64,000 nucleotides of DNA from Sanguibacter antarcticus (GCF_002564005.1 NZ_PDJG01000001.1:1116001-1180000), one strand, 5' to 3'. Shown: positions 33,546 to 42,408, counted from the first letter of the stretch. Made by a program: numbers and translations. The notes: generated from the letters alone by a model not told the origin.

Positions 33546-34679
33546 ATGGAACAGCCAGGTGTGCAGCAGACCCGTCCTTCCCGATCCCTGTGGGCCGACT
33601 CGTTCGGCCGGACGGCGGTCCGCAGCGCCCAGTCGCTCATCGTCCTGACGCTGGCCGGGTGCGTCGTCTACGCGCTCGTCCAGCTCAAGCTCGTCGTCAT
33701 CCCGGTGCTCGTCGCGACCATCGTCGCCGCCGCCGTCAGCCCTGTCGTGACGTTCCTCAAGCGCAAGGGCCTGCCTGCTGCGCTGGCGACGTGGGCAGCG
33801 ATGATCACGGGGCTCGGGACGCTCGGCCTCACCCTGTGGCTCGTGTGGCGCAACATCCGTGACGAGTCCGAGCAGCTCGTCGCGTCCGCGACCGAGGGGC
33901 TCGACGAGCTGCAGACGTTCCTCACAGACGGGCCGCTGGGGTTGAGCGACGCGCAGATCACGGAGGCACGCGAGTCCGCGCAGGACCTGCTCGGGAGCGA
34001 GAGCGTCCAGAACGGAGCGCTCGCCGGGGCGACGGCAGCGGCAGAGGTCCTCACCGGACTGCTCCTCGGTGCAGTCATCCTCTTCTTCTTGCTCAAGGAC
34101 GGTCGTCGGATCTTCGAGTTCTTCCTGCGCCCGCTCGACGCGCGGCACGAGAAACGAGCCGAGCGGATCGGTCTGCACTCCGTGCGCGTCCTCGGCGGGT
34201 ACGTGCGTGGGACGGCGCTCGTGGCGCTCGTCGACACGGTCGTCATCGGGGCTGCGCTGCTCATCCTCGGGGTGCCGCTCGCGCTGTCGTTGGCGACGAT
34301 CGTCTTCCTCGGGGCGTTCGTCCCGCTCATCGGCGCGACCGTCGCCGGTATCCTCGCTGCCCTCGTGGCGCTCGTGGCGAACGGACCGGTGACGGCGCTC
34401 ATCGTCATCGTGGTCGTCATCGCGGTCAACCAGCTCGAGGGCGACTTCCTCGCGCCTGTCGTCATCGGCAAGGCGCTGTCGCTCCACCCTCTCGTCATCC
34501 TTCTCGCGCTCACGGTCGGGACCATCCTCGCGGGCATCGTCGGGGCGCTCTTGTCCGTCCCGATCGCGGCGGTGGGCTGGACCATCGTCACGGAGTGGAA
34601 CGCGTCGAACCAGGAGTCCGACGACGTGCCGGCGATCGACGAGCAGCACGACCTCGACGACGACAGCGTGACGGCGTAG
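33546..34679 (+). CDS. AI-2E family transporter (DUF20 permease)
   Basis: 377 residues with about eight membrane helices and an internal helical cytoplasmic segment (about 115-160). Family blocks: IVAAAVSPVVTFLKRKGLPAALAT (in two pieces), LFFLLKDGRRIFEFFLRPL, RVLGGYVRGTALVALVDTVV and QLEGDFLAPVVIGKALSLHPLVILLAL. DUF20 permeases include AI-2 exporters and Na+(Li+)/H+ antiporters, so the substrate is undecided. A palindromic hairpin CGAGCGA...TCGCTCG at 34692-34714 lies just after the gene. Confidence 0.88.
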   Translation: MEQPGVQQTRPSRSLWADSFGRTAVRSAQSLIVLTLAGCVVYALVQLKLVVIPVLVATIVAAAVSPVVTFLKRKGLPAALATWAAMITGLGTLGLTLWLVWRNIRDESEQLVASATEGLDELQTFLTDGPLGLSDAQITEARESAQDLLGSESVQNGALAGATAAAEVLTGLLLGAVILFFLLKDGRRIFEFFLRPLDARHEKRAERIGLHSVRVLGGYVRGTALVALVDTVVIGAALLILGVPLALSLATIVFLGAFVPLIGATVAGILAALVALVANGPVTALIVIVVVIAVNQLEGDFLAPVVIGKALSLHPLVILLALTVGTILAGIVGALLSVPIAAVGWTIVTEWNASNQESDDVPAIDEQHDLDDDSVTA

Positions 34680-34691
34680 GGCCTTCGCCAC

Positions 34692-34714
34692 CGAGCGAGG
34701 ACAGGAGTCGCTCG
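34692..34714 (+). terminator. hairpin after the AI-2E family gene
   Basis: CGAGCGA and TCGCTCG arms flank a nine-base loop and are followed by TTACAG. It overlaps the -10-like element of the polyketide synthase gene, so it might instead be an operator there. Confidence 0.4.
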
Positions 34715-34715
34715 T

Positions 34716-34721
34716 TACAGT
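34716..34721 (+). promoter_or_regulatory. -10 element TACAGT, leaderless start of the polyketide operon
   Basis: TACAGT is followed by CGCGT and the ATG at 34727. No ribosome-binding site lies at a usable distance; the only GGAG is 19 bases away and is in a hairpin loop. Confidence 0.45.
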
Positions 34722-34726
34722 CGCGT

Positions 34727-35899
34727 ATGCCCATCACCATCCGTTCCATCGAGACCGCTGTCCCGCCGACCGTGCTGCGCCAAGACGAGATCCGGGACGT
34801 GTTCGCGGGGCAGCCTGACCTCAACCGGCTCGGTGGTCGTCTGGTGCGCGCTGCGTTCGACGTGTCCGGGATCGAGACGCGTCACACCGTCGTCGACGAG
34901 CTCGATCACGCCTCGGCGGGGCTGCCGCGCACGGACAGCGAGCCTCCTGTCTTCTACGACTCCGCGAGCGGCGAGATCCTGTCCCCGAGCACCGGGACGC
35001 GCAACGACGTCTATACCGACCGGTCGCCCGCGCTCTTCCTCGCAGCGGCCCGCACCGCCCTCGACGCGGTCCCGGACCTCGACGCCGACGACGTCACCCA
35101 CGTCGTCACCGTCTCGTGCACCGGGTTCTTCGCGCCCGGCCCCGACTACGCGATCGTGCGCGGCCTCGGTCTGCGGCCCTCGACGCAGCGCTATCACCTG
35201 GGCTTCATGGGGTGCTACGGCGCGTTCCCCGCGCTGCGTGCCGCCCGGTCGTTCTGTCTCGCCGAGCCGGACGCGGTCGTGCTGGTCGTGTGCGTCGAGC
35301 TGTGCTCGTTGCACCTGGCGTCCTCGAACGACCCGGACACGATCGTCGCCTCATCGGTCTTCGCCGACGGCGCTGCCGCCGCGGTCGTCACCGCTCGCCC
35401 TGCTCCAGCCGGAGAAGCGGTCCTCGACCTCGACGCGTTCGAGACGGTCCTCACCCCGGTCGGGGAGAAAGACATGGCATGGACCATCGGTGACCACGGC
35501 TTCGAGATGGTGCTCAGCCGGTACGTCCCCCACATCATCGAGGAGCACATCGCCGGTGCGCTCGCTCCTCTCCTGGCGAGCGTTCCCGGGCTCGCAGACC
35601 AGCCGTACGGCTCGATCCCCCGCTGGGCGATCCATCCCGGCGGGCGCAGCATCCTCGACAAGGTGCAGAGCACGCTCGACCTCTCAGACGACCAGCTCGA
35701 CCCGTCGCGGGAGACGCTGCGCACCTACGGGAACATGTCGAGCGCCACGATCCTCTTCGTCCTGCGGCACGTGCTCCACGACCAGGACCCCGGCGCCGGA
35801 GGAGAACGCGTGTGCGCGATGGCGTTCGGCCCCGGCCTCACGGTCGAGACGGCACTCCTCACGCACCGTGTCGTCGACGAGAGCGAGGACGGCGAGTGA
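34727..35899 (+). CDS. type III polyketide synthase
   Basis: 390 residues, full length for a chalcone/stilbene-type synthase. The catalytic triad is complete: Cys131 in TVSCTGFFAPGPDY, His303 in AIHPGG and Asn336 in TYGNMSSATILFVL. Type III synthases extend acyl-CoA starters with malonyl-CoA and cyclise the chain, giving alkylresorcinols, pyrones or naphthalenes. The GTGA-linked methyltransferase and the FAD monooxygenase downstream match the srsABC order known from Streptomyces, whose products are methylated phenolic lipids and quinones, so a similar membrane phenolic lipid is the leading guess. Product class is inferred. Confidence 0.9.
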   Translation: MPITIRSIETAVPPTVLRQDEIRDVFAGQPDLNRLGGRLVRAAFDVSGIETRHTVVDELDHASAGLPRTDSEPPVFYDSASGEILSPSTGTRNDVYTDRSPALFLAAARTALDAVPDLDADDVTHVVTVSCTGFFAPGPDYAIVRGLGLRPSTQRYHLGFMGCYGAFPALRAARSFCLAEPDAVVLVVCVELCSLHLASSNDPDTIVASSVFADGAAAAVVTARPAPAGEAVLDLDAFETVLTPVGEKDMAWTIGDHGFEMVLSRYVPHIIEEHIAGALAPLLASVPGLADQPYGSIPRWAIHPGGRSILDKVQSTLDLSDDQLDPSRETLRTYGNMSSATILFVLRHVLHDQDPGAGGERVCAMAFGPGLTVETALLTHRVVDESEDGE

Positions 35900-36666
35900 G
35901 CAGGACGACCGCGACCGCTCTCCCCCGCCCTCCGCTCGCCCCCGACCTCACGGACCGGGAGGTCCACGCCCACGAGCTCATGGACGACCCGGGGTGCGAC
36001 CTCGACACGCTGCGCCGCACGTACGCCCTCTTCCGGCCGGTCAACCGTGTCGTGGCCGGGTGGCGACACGTCTACGTCCGCCAGCTCCGTCCCCTGCTCT
36101 CGCGCACCCGTCCCACGACGATGCTCGACGTCGGTTCCGGCGGCGGGGACGTCCCCCGTGCGATCGCACGATGGGCCGCACAGGACCGTCTGCGCCTCGA
36201 CATCACGGCTGTCGACCCAGACGAGCGAGCCCACGCGTACGCCTCCGCGCTGCCTCCTCTCCGCGGACTGACGTTCCGCCGGGCCCTGAGCACCGACCTC
36301 GTCGCTGCCGGCGACCGGTTCGACCTCGTCACGTCCAACCACGTGCTCCACCACCTCGACGGTGCGGGGCTGACCACCCTCCTCGCCGACAGCGAGGCCC
36401 TCGCCCGCCGACTCGTCGTGCACAACGACATCGCACGCGGCACGCTCGCCTACGGCGCCTTCCGTGCCGCGACCATCCCGCTCGGTCGGCGGTCGTTCAT
36501 CCACCACGACGGAGCACTGTCCGTCCGGCGCAGCTACCAGGCTGCTGAGCTCCGGTCGGCGGTGCTCGCCGCCGGCGCCGACACCCGGTGGCGCGTCACG
36601 ACGACCGTGCCCTTCCGAGTCATCCTGCACTGGTCGCCCGGCAGGGACGGCACCCCGCGTGCATGA
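35896..36666 (+). CDS. class I SAM-dependent methyltransferase of the polyketide operon
   Basis: 256 residues from the GTG that overlaps the PKS stop (GTGA). Motif I (MLDVGSGGGDVPRAIARWA, about 76-94) is followed by AVDPDE at the end of beta-2 and FDLVTSNHVLHHLD (about 155-168) as motif post-II, so S-adenosylmethionine binding looks intact. The Arg/His-rich C-terminus with RRSFIHHDGALSVRRSY is family-typical. Given the operon, it probably methylates an oxygen or carbon of the PKS product. It overlaps the start of the next gene by eight bases. Confidence 0.88.
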   Translation: MSRTTATALPRPPLAPDLTDREVHAHELMDDPGCDLDTLRRTYALFRPVNRVVAGWRHVYVRQLRPLLSRTRPTTMLDVGSGGGDVPRAIARWAAQDRLRLDITAVDPDERAHAYASALPPLRGLTFRRALSTDLVAAGDRFDLVTSNHVLHHLDGAGLTTLLADSEALARRLVVHNDIARGTLAYGAFRAATIPLGRRSFIHHDGALSVRRSYQAAELRSAVLAAGADTRWRVTTTVPFRVILHWSPGRDGTPRA

Positions 36667-37813
36667 CGTGCTCGTCGTCGGCGGCGGCCCGGTAGGGCTC
36701 TTCCTCGCGACGCTGCTCGCTGACGCCGGCCTCGACGTCACCGTGTGGGAGAAACGCCGGTCACCAGCGCTGCTCTCGCGTGCCATCGGCATCCACGGGC
36801 CCGCGCTCGACGCGCTCGACCGCATCGGTGTCGCCGAGCCCGTCCTGCGCGAGGCCGTCGCGATCGGGCAGGGCGTCGCCTCGTGCCGCAGGTCTGTCCT
36901 CGGGGAGGTGTCATTCGCCCGAGCCCACCCGCGCTACCCGTTCGTCGCGGCTCTGCCGCAGTTCCGGACCGAGTCCCTGCTCACCGAGCGCCTCACGGCC
37001 CTCGCACCCGGCGCGCTGGTCCGCGGTGCGGAGATCACCGGTCTCACCCAGACGCACGACCGCGTCCGGGTCACCGGCACAGTTCTGGCCGGACCCGGCA
37101 CCGACGACCGCCGGACGATCGACACGACGGCACACTATGTCGTCGGCGCCGACGGTGCACGCAGCGTCGTACGAGACCTGCTCGGGATCGACGCTCCCGT
37201 CCGGGACTATCCCGACACCTATGTCATGGGCGACTTCGTCGATGCCCGCCCCAGCTCATCCGCGTCGATCCACCTCGAGCCGGAGGGGGTCGTCGAGTCG
37301 TTCCCGCTGCCGGGAGGTGTCCGACGGTTCGTCGCGCACACCCCGCACCCCGCCGAGCCCAGCGCCTCCTGGCTCGCAGACCTCGTCACCGAGCGCACGG
37401 GACACCCGATCGACGCGTCGAGCGTCTCCATGCTCAGCGCGTTCGGCGTCCGTCGCCGGTTCGCGTCACGGATGGTCGAGGGACGGGTCGTCCTCGCTGG
37501 CGATGCTGCCCACGAGATCAGCCCGATCGGCGGCCAAGGGATGAACCTCGGCTGGCTCGACGCGGCGATGCTCGCGCCGGTGCTCGTCGAGGCCGCGCGC
37601 ACCGGCGCGACGAACGGCGCGGCTCTGCGCCGGTATGACCGCAGCCGGTCCGCCAGTGCGCGTCGGGCCGCCCGGCAGGCCGAGATGAACATGGCTCTCG
37701 GGCGTCCTGTCGACGGCACGCGGCTCGCGGCACGCAACCTCGCCCTGCGGGTGGCGCTGCGGTCCCCGGCCAGCGCGCTCCTCGCGTCGGTCTATGCGAT
37801 GCGCTGGTCGTGA
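36659..37813 (+). CDS. FAD-dependent aromatic monooxygenase (PHBH-like)
   Basis: 384 residues from the GTG at 36659. N-terminal FAD-binding VLVVGGGPVGLFLATLLADAG (GxGxxG at 8-13), the internal DG motif YVVGADGARSVVRDLLG (near 162) and the C-terminal flavin-ribityl motif VVLAGDAAHEISPIGGQGMN (near 280). These are group A flavin monooxygenases that hydroxylate phenols with NAD(P)H and O2; in the srs pathway the equivalent enzyme converts a resorcinol into a hydroxyquinone. The start lies inside the end of the methyltransferase gene, so expression is coupled. The C-terminus is basic. Confidence 0.88.
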   Translation: MHDVLVVGGGPVGLFLATLLADAGLDVTVWEKRRSPALLSRAIGIHGPALDALDRIGVAEPVLREAVAIGQGVASCRRSVLGEVSFARAHPRYPFVAALPQFRTESLLTERLTALAPGALVRGAEITGLTQTHDRVRVTGTVLAGPGTDDRRTIDTTAHYVVGADGARSVVRDLLGIDAPVRDYPDTYVMGDFVDARPSSSASIHLEPEGVVESFPLPGGVRRFVAHTPHPAEPSASWLADLVTERTGHPIDASSVSMLSAFGVRRRFASRMVEGRVVLAGDAAHEISPIGGQGMNLGWLDAAMLAPVLVEAARTGATNGAALRRYDRSRSASARRAARQAEMNMALGRPVDGTRLAARNLALRVALRSPASALLASVYAMRWS

Positions 37814-37871
37814 CGCGGTCTCTCCCACGACGCCCGGACGCATGCTCTGAGGACACCAGCGCCCGGTGGCC

Positions 37872-38795
37872 TCAGGCGACGAGGCGGGTGCCTCCCAGAC
37901 CGAGCTGGACGGCGATGAGCAAGGACGCGACCACGACGAGCCGGAACAGCAGACGGCTCGGCGGTCGAGTCACGACGAGGACGGTGCCCCATCCGGCGAT
38001 GCTCAACGACGCGACGAGACCCACGACCGCGACGACCGCGGACGGACCTCCGGCCGTGTCGAGACGCGCTCCGACGACCACGAGGACCGCAGCCACCGCG
38101 AGCGCGACGAACGCGACGACGCCGGCCGTGACGCGTCCGAGCCGGTGCGGCAGGCCCGCGATGCCGGTGCGGGCGTCGTCGACGAGGTCGGGCAAGACGT
38201 TCGTGAAGTGGATGGAGACCCCGAAGACGGCGCCGACGGCGATGGCCCAGGGAGCCGCTGTCGCGGGGTCAGGCAGTGCGAGGGTGACGATGGTGGGCAG
38301 CAGACCAAAGCTCACGACGAAGGGGACGACGGAGAAGACGGTCCGCTTGAGGCCGGCGTTGTATGCCCACGCGGAGGCGATGAACACGAGGTGGGCGGTC
38401 CCGGCTGCGAGGCCGAGAGCGAACGAGACCAGCAGGGACACCGTGAGCGAGGCGAACGCTGCGGTGCGCACCGTGGCGACGGTGACGAGCCCTTGGGCCA
38501 CAGGCTTGTCCGTGCGTCCCACGGCGGTGTCCCGGTCGGCGTCGATCCAGTCGTTCGACAGGCCGATCGACAGCTGACCGGCGGCGATGGCGAGCGCGAG
38601 CGCGAAGACGCGCAGCGGCGTCATGCCCACGGCGACCCCGAGGACTGCGGAGAGCAGCGTCACGGCGAGCGTCGGCCCGGGGTGGGAGGACAGCGCGAGG
38701 GTCGTGGCGCGGGCGAGCATCCCGACAGCGTAGAGGAGGACGGACGCAGCGGCGCGACTGACGTCCCGTCGACGTGGGAGAGTGCTCTGGTGCAT
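37872..38795 (-). CDS. UbiA-family prenyltransferase
   Basis: About 307 residues from the ATG at 38795; the frame is open 20 codons further upstream and no clear ribosome-binding site marks the start, so the N-terminus is uncertain. Eight or nine membrane helices. The first Asp-rich motif NDWIDADRD (about 85-93) and the second LPDLVDDARTG (about 200-210) coordinate Mg-diphosphate. UbiA enzymes join a polyprenyl chain to an aromatic ring or other acceptor. It is convergent with the polyketide operon (58 bases between stops), so it may prenylate that product or a quinone; an unrelated role in menaquinone or another lipid is also possible. Confidence 0.85.
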   Translation of the reverse strand: MHQSTLPRRRDVSRAAASVLLYAVGMLARATTLALSSHPGPTLAVTLLSAVLGVAVGMTPLRVFALALAIAAGQLSIGLSNDWIDADRDTAVGRTDKPVAQGLVTVATVRTAAFASLTVSLLVSFALGLAAGTAHLVFIASAWAYNAGLKRTVFSVVPFVVSFGLLPTIVTLALPDPATAAPWAIAVGAVFGVSIHFTNVLPDLVDDARTGIAGLPHRLGRVTAGVVAFVALAVAAVLVVVGARLDTAGGPSAVVAVVGLVASLSIAGWGTVLVVTRPPSRLLFRLVVVASLLIAVQLGLGGTRLVA

Positions 38796-39365
38796 CGACA
38801 ATCCACGGACCCCGCCAGAGCGGCTGCAGCATGCCTCGAGTCCTTCGTACCGCACGACCCCGCGTCAGCAGCGGCGCAGGAGCAGGCGAGCGCGTACCTC
38901 GCACAGCACGGGACGGCGGCGCTCGGGCGCAGCCTGCCGGAGCACCTCACAGCGAGTGCGCTCGTCCTCGACCGCGCGGGCGACCTGACCCTGCTCTGCT
39001 ATCACCGCAAGGGCAGGTTCTGGGTCCAGCCCGGCGGCCACCTCGACCTGACAGACCCTGACCCGCTCGCCGGCGCCCTGCGAGAGTTGAGGGAAGAGAC
39101 CGGCCTGGATCGCTTCACCACACCGCTGGCCAAGCCGATCGATATCGACCGGCACCGGCTCGGCGACGGCTTCGGTGCGTGCACGTGGCACATCGACATC
39201 GCATTCGTCGTCGTCGCAGAACCGTCCGACTCCCTCGAGGTGAGCCACGAGAGCACGGACGTCGCCTGGTGGCCCGTCGATGACCTGCCGCCGGAGAGCG
39301 TCCCAGGGCTCGCCCGCCGGCTCGCCCGACCGCGGGCGCTCGTGCGGTCGGGGACCGTGCTCTGA
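38790..39365 (+). CDS. NUDIX hydrolase
   Basis: 191 residues from the GTG at 38790, with GGGAG nine bases upstream. Nudix box at about 97-119: the G-x5-E-x7-REExGxL pattern appears as GALRELREETGLD with the preceding PGGHLDLTD. It hydrolyses nucleoside diphosphate or other X-linked diphosphates; substrate unknown. Its start codon overlaps the divergent UbiA start (ATG ends at 38793-38795 on the other strand), so the two genes share a promoter region that lies inside each other's coding sequence, if both starts are right. Confidence 0.85.
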   Translation: MHRQSTDPARAAAACLESFVPHDPASAAAQEQASAYLAQHGTAALGRSLPEHLTASALVLDRAGDLTLLCYHRKGRFWVQPGGHLDLTDPDPLAGALRELREETGLDRFTTPLAKPIDIDRHRLGDGFGACTWHIDIAFVVVAEPSDSLEVSHESTDVAWWPVDDLPPESVPGLARRLARPRALVRSGTVL

Positions 39366-39405
39366 GCACCGTGCTCAGCGCTTCGCCTCTGACGGCCCGG
39401 GTCCG

Positions 39406-40053
39406 TCAGCCGACGGGCTGGCCGGTGAGGTCGCCCTCCGCCACAGGTGCGGGAACGACGGCCGACTCCCACCGGTCAGCCACCCATCTCCCGTGGGCAT
39501 CGCGCTCGACGGTGACGATGCCGGTGTTCGTCAGGTTCTGCTTCATGATGAACCCCACATCGAGGTTGCTCACGCGCGCAGCGCACCACACCCGGATGAT
39601 CGCGCCGTGGCTGACGATCGCTGCGTGCCGGGACCCGGCACCGACGAGCTCCTCGACCACGGCGTCGAAGCGATCGAGGGTGGTCGCCTGGGTCTCCCCG
39701 CCGGGGAGCACGTGGTCCGCGTCTCCGCGGCCCCAGGCCGCCAAGAGGCCGAGATACTGACCGACAGCCTCCTCGTCCGCGCGCATCTCGAGAGCTCCGG
39801 CAGAGACCTCGCGCAGCCCGTCTCGGACGTCGAGCTCGATCCCCCGTTCCTGAGCGAGCGCCGCCGCCGTCATCTGCGCGCGCAGCTGTGACGAGGCGAC
39901 GACCCGGTCGAACGGCACGTCGCCCAGCGCGCGGGCCAACGCGACGGCCTGCTGCGCGCCGACGTCGTCGAGCGGAGGGCCGGGCACGCTCGTGTCGATC
40001 GCGCCGGTGACGTTGGAGGCGGTCCGGCCGTGACGGACGAGGTGCAGCTTCAT
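39406..40053 (-). CDS. histidine phosphatase family protein
   Basis: 215 residues. Phosphoglycerate-mutase-like fold with the RHG motif: MKLHLVRHGRTASNVTGAID (His8 as nucleophile), the downstream Glu in LREVSAGALEMRADEE and the second catalytic His in AAIVSHGAIIRVW (about 156). Substrate not known; such enzymes dephosphorylate sugars, nucleotides or proteins. The ATG overlaps the gntK stop (ATGA), so it may clear sugar phosphates in gluconate metabolism. Confidence 0.85.
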   Translation of the reverse strand: MKLHLVRHGRTASNVTGAIDTSVPGPPLDDVGAQQAVALARALGDVPFDRVVASSQLRAQMTAAALAQERGIELDVRDGLREVSAGALEMRADEEAVGQYLGLLAAWGRGDADHVLPGGETQATTLDRFDAVVEELVGAGSRHAAIVSHGAIIRVWCAARVSNLDVGFIMKQNLTNTGIVTVERDAHGRWVADRWESAVVPAPVAEGDLTGQPVG

Positions 40054-40595
40054 GTGGCGCTCCGGGTGGTCGTGAGGGGCGGGACCCTCGTGATGGCGTC
40101 GGCGATGATCGACGGGACGTCTGCATCGATGTCGATCACGATCCCCCGTTCGTCGGGGTCCAGCGCCTCGAGGGTGCTCAGCTGTGAGTCGAGCAGCTCC
40201 GGCGGCATGAAGTGGTCGCTGCGCCCCTCGAGCCTCGCGGTGAGCACCGCCTTGGTCCCGTCGAGGTGCACGAACACGGTTCCAGGGGCCTCCGCGACGA
40301 TCGCGTCGCGGTAGACACGGCGCAGCGCCGAGCACGCGACGACGACACCTCCGCTGGCGTCGGCGAGCACCTGGCCGACGACAGCGAGCCAGGGCCACCG
40401 GTCCTCGTCCGTGAGCGGCGTCCCGGCAGCCATCTTCTCGATGTTGGCGATCGGGTGGAGACCGTCCGCATCGACGAACGGAACTCCGAGGGCGTTGGCG
40501 ACGAGCGCGCCGATGGTCGACTTTCCCGAGCCCGAGACACCCATGACGACGACCATGGGCCTGCTCGGGTTCTGCGTGTCGGCTGAAGAGGACAT
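40050..40595 (-). CDS. gntK: gluconokinase
   Basis: 181 residues. P-loop VVVMGVSGSGKSTIGALVAN (Walker A 19-27), the substrate loop FVDADGLHPIANIEKMAAGTPLTDEDRWPWL (about 38-68, read in pieces) and the lid CSALRRVYRD. This family phosphorylates D-gluconate to 6-phosphogluconate with ATP, feeding the pentose-phosphate pathway. The start at 40595 gives a short N-terminal extension; no strong ribosome-binding site is visible. Linked by ATGA to the histidine phosphatase gene. Confidence 0.92.
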   Translation of the reverse strand: MSSSADTQNPSRPMVVVMGVSGSGKSTIGALVANALGVPFVDADGLHPIANIEKMAAGTPLTDEDRWPWLAVVGQVLADASGGVVVACSALRRVYRDAIVAEAPGTVFVHLDGTKAVLTARLEGRSDHFMPPELLDSQLSTLEALDPDERGIVIDIDADVPSIIADAITRVPPLTTTRSAT

Positions 40596-40928
40596 CAGGT
40601 TCTGGACCCCGTTTCGGTCACGGATCGTGGTGGCACCGTCCGCATGACGGTCGTCGACCAAGTATGCCCTGACCACCGATGCGCACCCGGCCTGGGACGG
40701 ACCTGACGATCGTCGGTCCGGGGGGGCGTCCTTGCTGGTTCTTGGCTCCCCCTCTGCGTACCGGGCCGCTGCAGCAGACAGGGGCACAGCGGCCGCTTGG
40801 CACACTTTTCTTGCGTACGACACTCACTCGGAGGATCGCCTCGGCGACCGCGCCGCAGCTCCTCACGTCTGACGTTCGACGGCCGATAGGTGGCTCATGA
40901 GAATGTCGGCCATCACCCAGGCACCGCG
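40596..40928. other. intergenic region between gntK and the PilZ gene
   Basis: 333 bases with no credible gene. It must carry the divergent promoters. A GCCGATAG hexamer-like stretch at 40882-40889 resembles a sigma-28-type -10 box, but its -35 partner is absent, so I do not call it. Confidence 0.4.
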
Positions 40929-41591
40929 ATGACGCGCGCGACCCTCCCCGTCGCCGGCGAGCAGATCGAGGTGTCGACGTCGGAGGAGCGGTCCTACACC
41001 ACATGGGTCGACCAGTCGGACGGCCACGTCATGCGGGTCTTCGCTCCCCACGACCTCCTCGTGATCGACCTGCCCGGCCCTGGGTCGACAGTCGTGGTGC
41101 GCTGGCACAGCCCGCGCGGCCGCCACCACGTCGACACGGTGTTCATCGAGCGGCGCGGAGACGGCGGGCTGCAGTGGATCCTCGAGGTCGAGGGCAGGCT
41201 GCGCCTCACCCAAGACCGGCAGTACGTCCGAGGCGCCGGTGGCGAGCAGGTCACCCTGAAGCGCGTCGACCCGGAGCCCGAGGAAGGCGCGGAGCCGCTC
41301 CGCGAGCCGGCCGAGCTCACGACCGGGTTCGTGGTCGACCTCAGCGAGCGTGGTGTCCGGGCACGCTTCGAGGCCCTCGACCTCGTTCCTGAGGACGTCG
41401 TCACCATGACGCTCGCGCTCGACGAGACGAGCACGAGCATCACCGGGACCGTCCTGAGGGTCTTCCCTGCAGCGCGCGGGGTCCAGCCCGAGGTGGTCGT
41501 CGTGTTCGAGACCGACGACGCGACGGCGACGATGCTCCGCCGTTACGTCTTGCAGTCCCAGATGAGAGCCCGCCAGTTCGCCGTGCGCTGA
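40929..41591 (+). CDS. PilZ-domain protein (YcgR-like, possible c-di-GMP receptor)
   Basis: 220 residues from the ATG at 40929; a GTG 39 bases earlier is also in frame. The N-terminal half is a beta-barrel domain of YcgR type. The C-terminal half has weak PilZ features: RVDPEPEEG then a TTGFVVDLSERGVRARF segment (the D/NxSxxG motif as DLSERG, about 137-142). The usual RxxxR preceding it is poor, so c-di-GMP binding is uncertain. Such proteins often control motility or polysaccharide synthesis; no flagellar genes are visible here. Confidence 0.7.
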   Translation: MTRATLPVAGEQIEVSTSEERSYTTWVDQSDGHVMRVFAPHDLLVIDLPGPGSTVVVRWHSPRGRHHVDTVFIERRGDGGLQWILEVEGRLRLTQDRQYVRGAGGEQVTLKRVDPEPEEGAEPLREPAELTTGFVVDLSERGVRARFEALDLVPEDVVTMTLALDETSTSITGTVLRVFPAARGVQPEVVVVFETDDATATMLRRYVLQSQMRARQFAVR

Positions 41592-41604
41592 TGCCCTGGT
41601 CCAG

Positions 41605-42021
41605 TCAGCCGGCCGCGCCCGTGATGTAGACCATCCAGGACACGCCGAACCTGTCGCGGCACATCCCGAACAGGTCCCCCCACGGGGACGGCCCGAGGGG
41701 GTGCGCGACGACACCGCCGACGGAGAGCTTCTCCCACCAGCCCGTCAGCCCTGCGACATCGTCACCGCTGAGGGAGATCGCGACATTCCCGCCGGGTGTG
41801 CGATCCATCGCGCTCGGGGTGTCGGCCGCCATGAGGACGAAGCCGTCGGGCGCCTCGAGCTGGGCATGCATGACCTTCGCGCCCTCGACAGGGTCGTCGG
41901 CCTGACCGAGGTCGGCGAACGTGCTCACCGTGAGCTCCCCTCCGAAGACCGCTCGGTAGAACTCCATGGCTTCTCGCGCCGTGTCACGAAAGCCGAGGTA
42001 GGGATTGAGTCGTGAGGTCAT
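41605..42021 (-). CDS. VOC family (PhnB/YjdN-like) protein
   Basis: 138 residues. VOC-fold halves are seen in LNPYLGFRDTAREAMEFYRAVFGGEL and WGDLFGMCRDRFGVSWMVYI. It is similar to PhnB/3-demethylubiquinone methyltransferase-like proteins, a subfamily without an assigned reaction. The ATG lies at 42021. A CRP/GlxR-like site (42103-42118) lies 82 bases upstream of the start. Confidence 0.82.
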   Translation of the reverse strand: MTSRLNPYLGFRDTAREAMEFYRAVFGGELTVSTFADLGQADDPVEGAKVMHAQLEAPDGFVLMAADTPSAMDRTPGGNVAISLSGDDVAGLTGWWEKLSVGGVVAHPLGPSPWGDLFGMCRDRFGVSWMVYITGAAG

Positions 42022-42102
42022 CGCAGGCCCGCCTTTGTGCCATGGTCGCGCAGGATGCAGACGTCGGAGATTCCGACCACCGCCCGAACACCCCACGCTA
42101 AC

Positions 42103-42118
42103 AGTGACGCACGTCACA
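42103..42118. promoter_or_regulatory. CRP/GlxR-like binding site
   Basis: AGTGA-CGCACG-TCACA matches the TGTGA-N6-TCACA consensus at nine of ten defined positions. It is 82 bases upstream of the VOC gene start and over 500 bases from the NlpC/P60 gene. Confidence 0.55.
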
Positions 42119-42408
42119 TAACAGGCTGACCGCTCACGCCGCGACGCCGGCGACACCGTCGCCAGACAGACCTCGCCGCGCCTTCACCCTGCGCCGCCAG
42201 AGCACTCCCTGCCGCCCGAACTGGCAGAAATGTCTATGACCTCCGTCACTATTCGCCGCGCCGACCCCGCACCGAGACTCGACCGGCACCCACCAGGCTC
42301 GAGAAGATCGCCCCGTGACCTGCGCGTGGGCCGCGGCTGCACATGCCCGCCCGAGACCCGTCACGGCGGCCCGAAGCCCCGCCGGCAACACTGGCCGTGA
42401 TCTCCCCG

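Noticed and set aside
40882..40889. Sigma-28-type -10 (GCCGATAG) before the PilZ gene
   Set aside because: No TAAA-like -35 at the needed spacing and no flagellar genes nearby.
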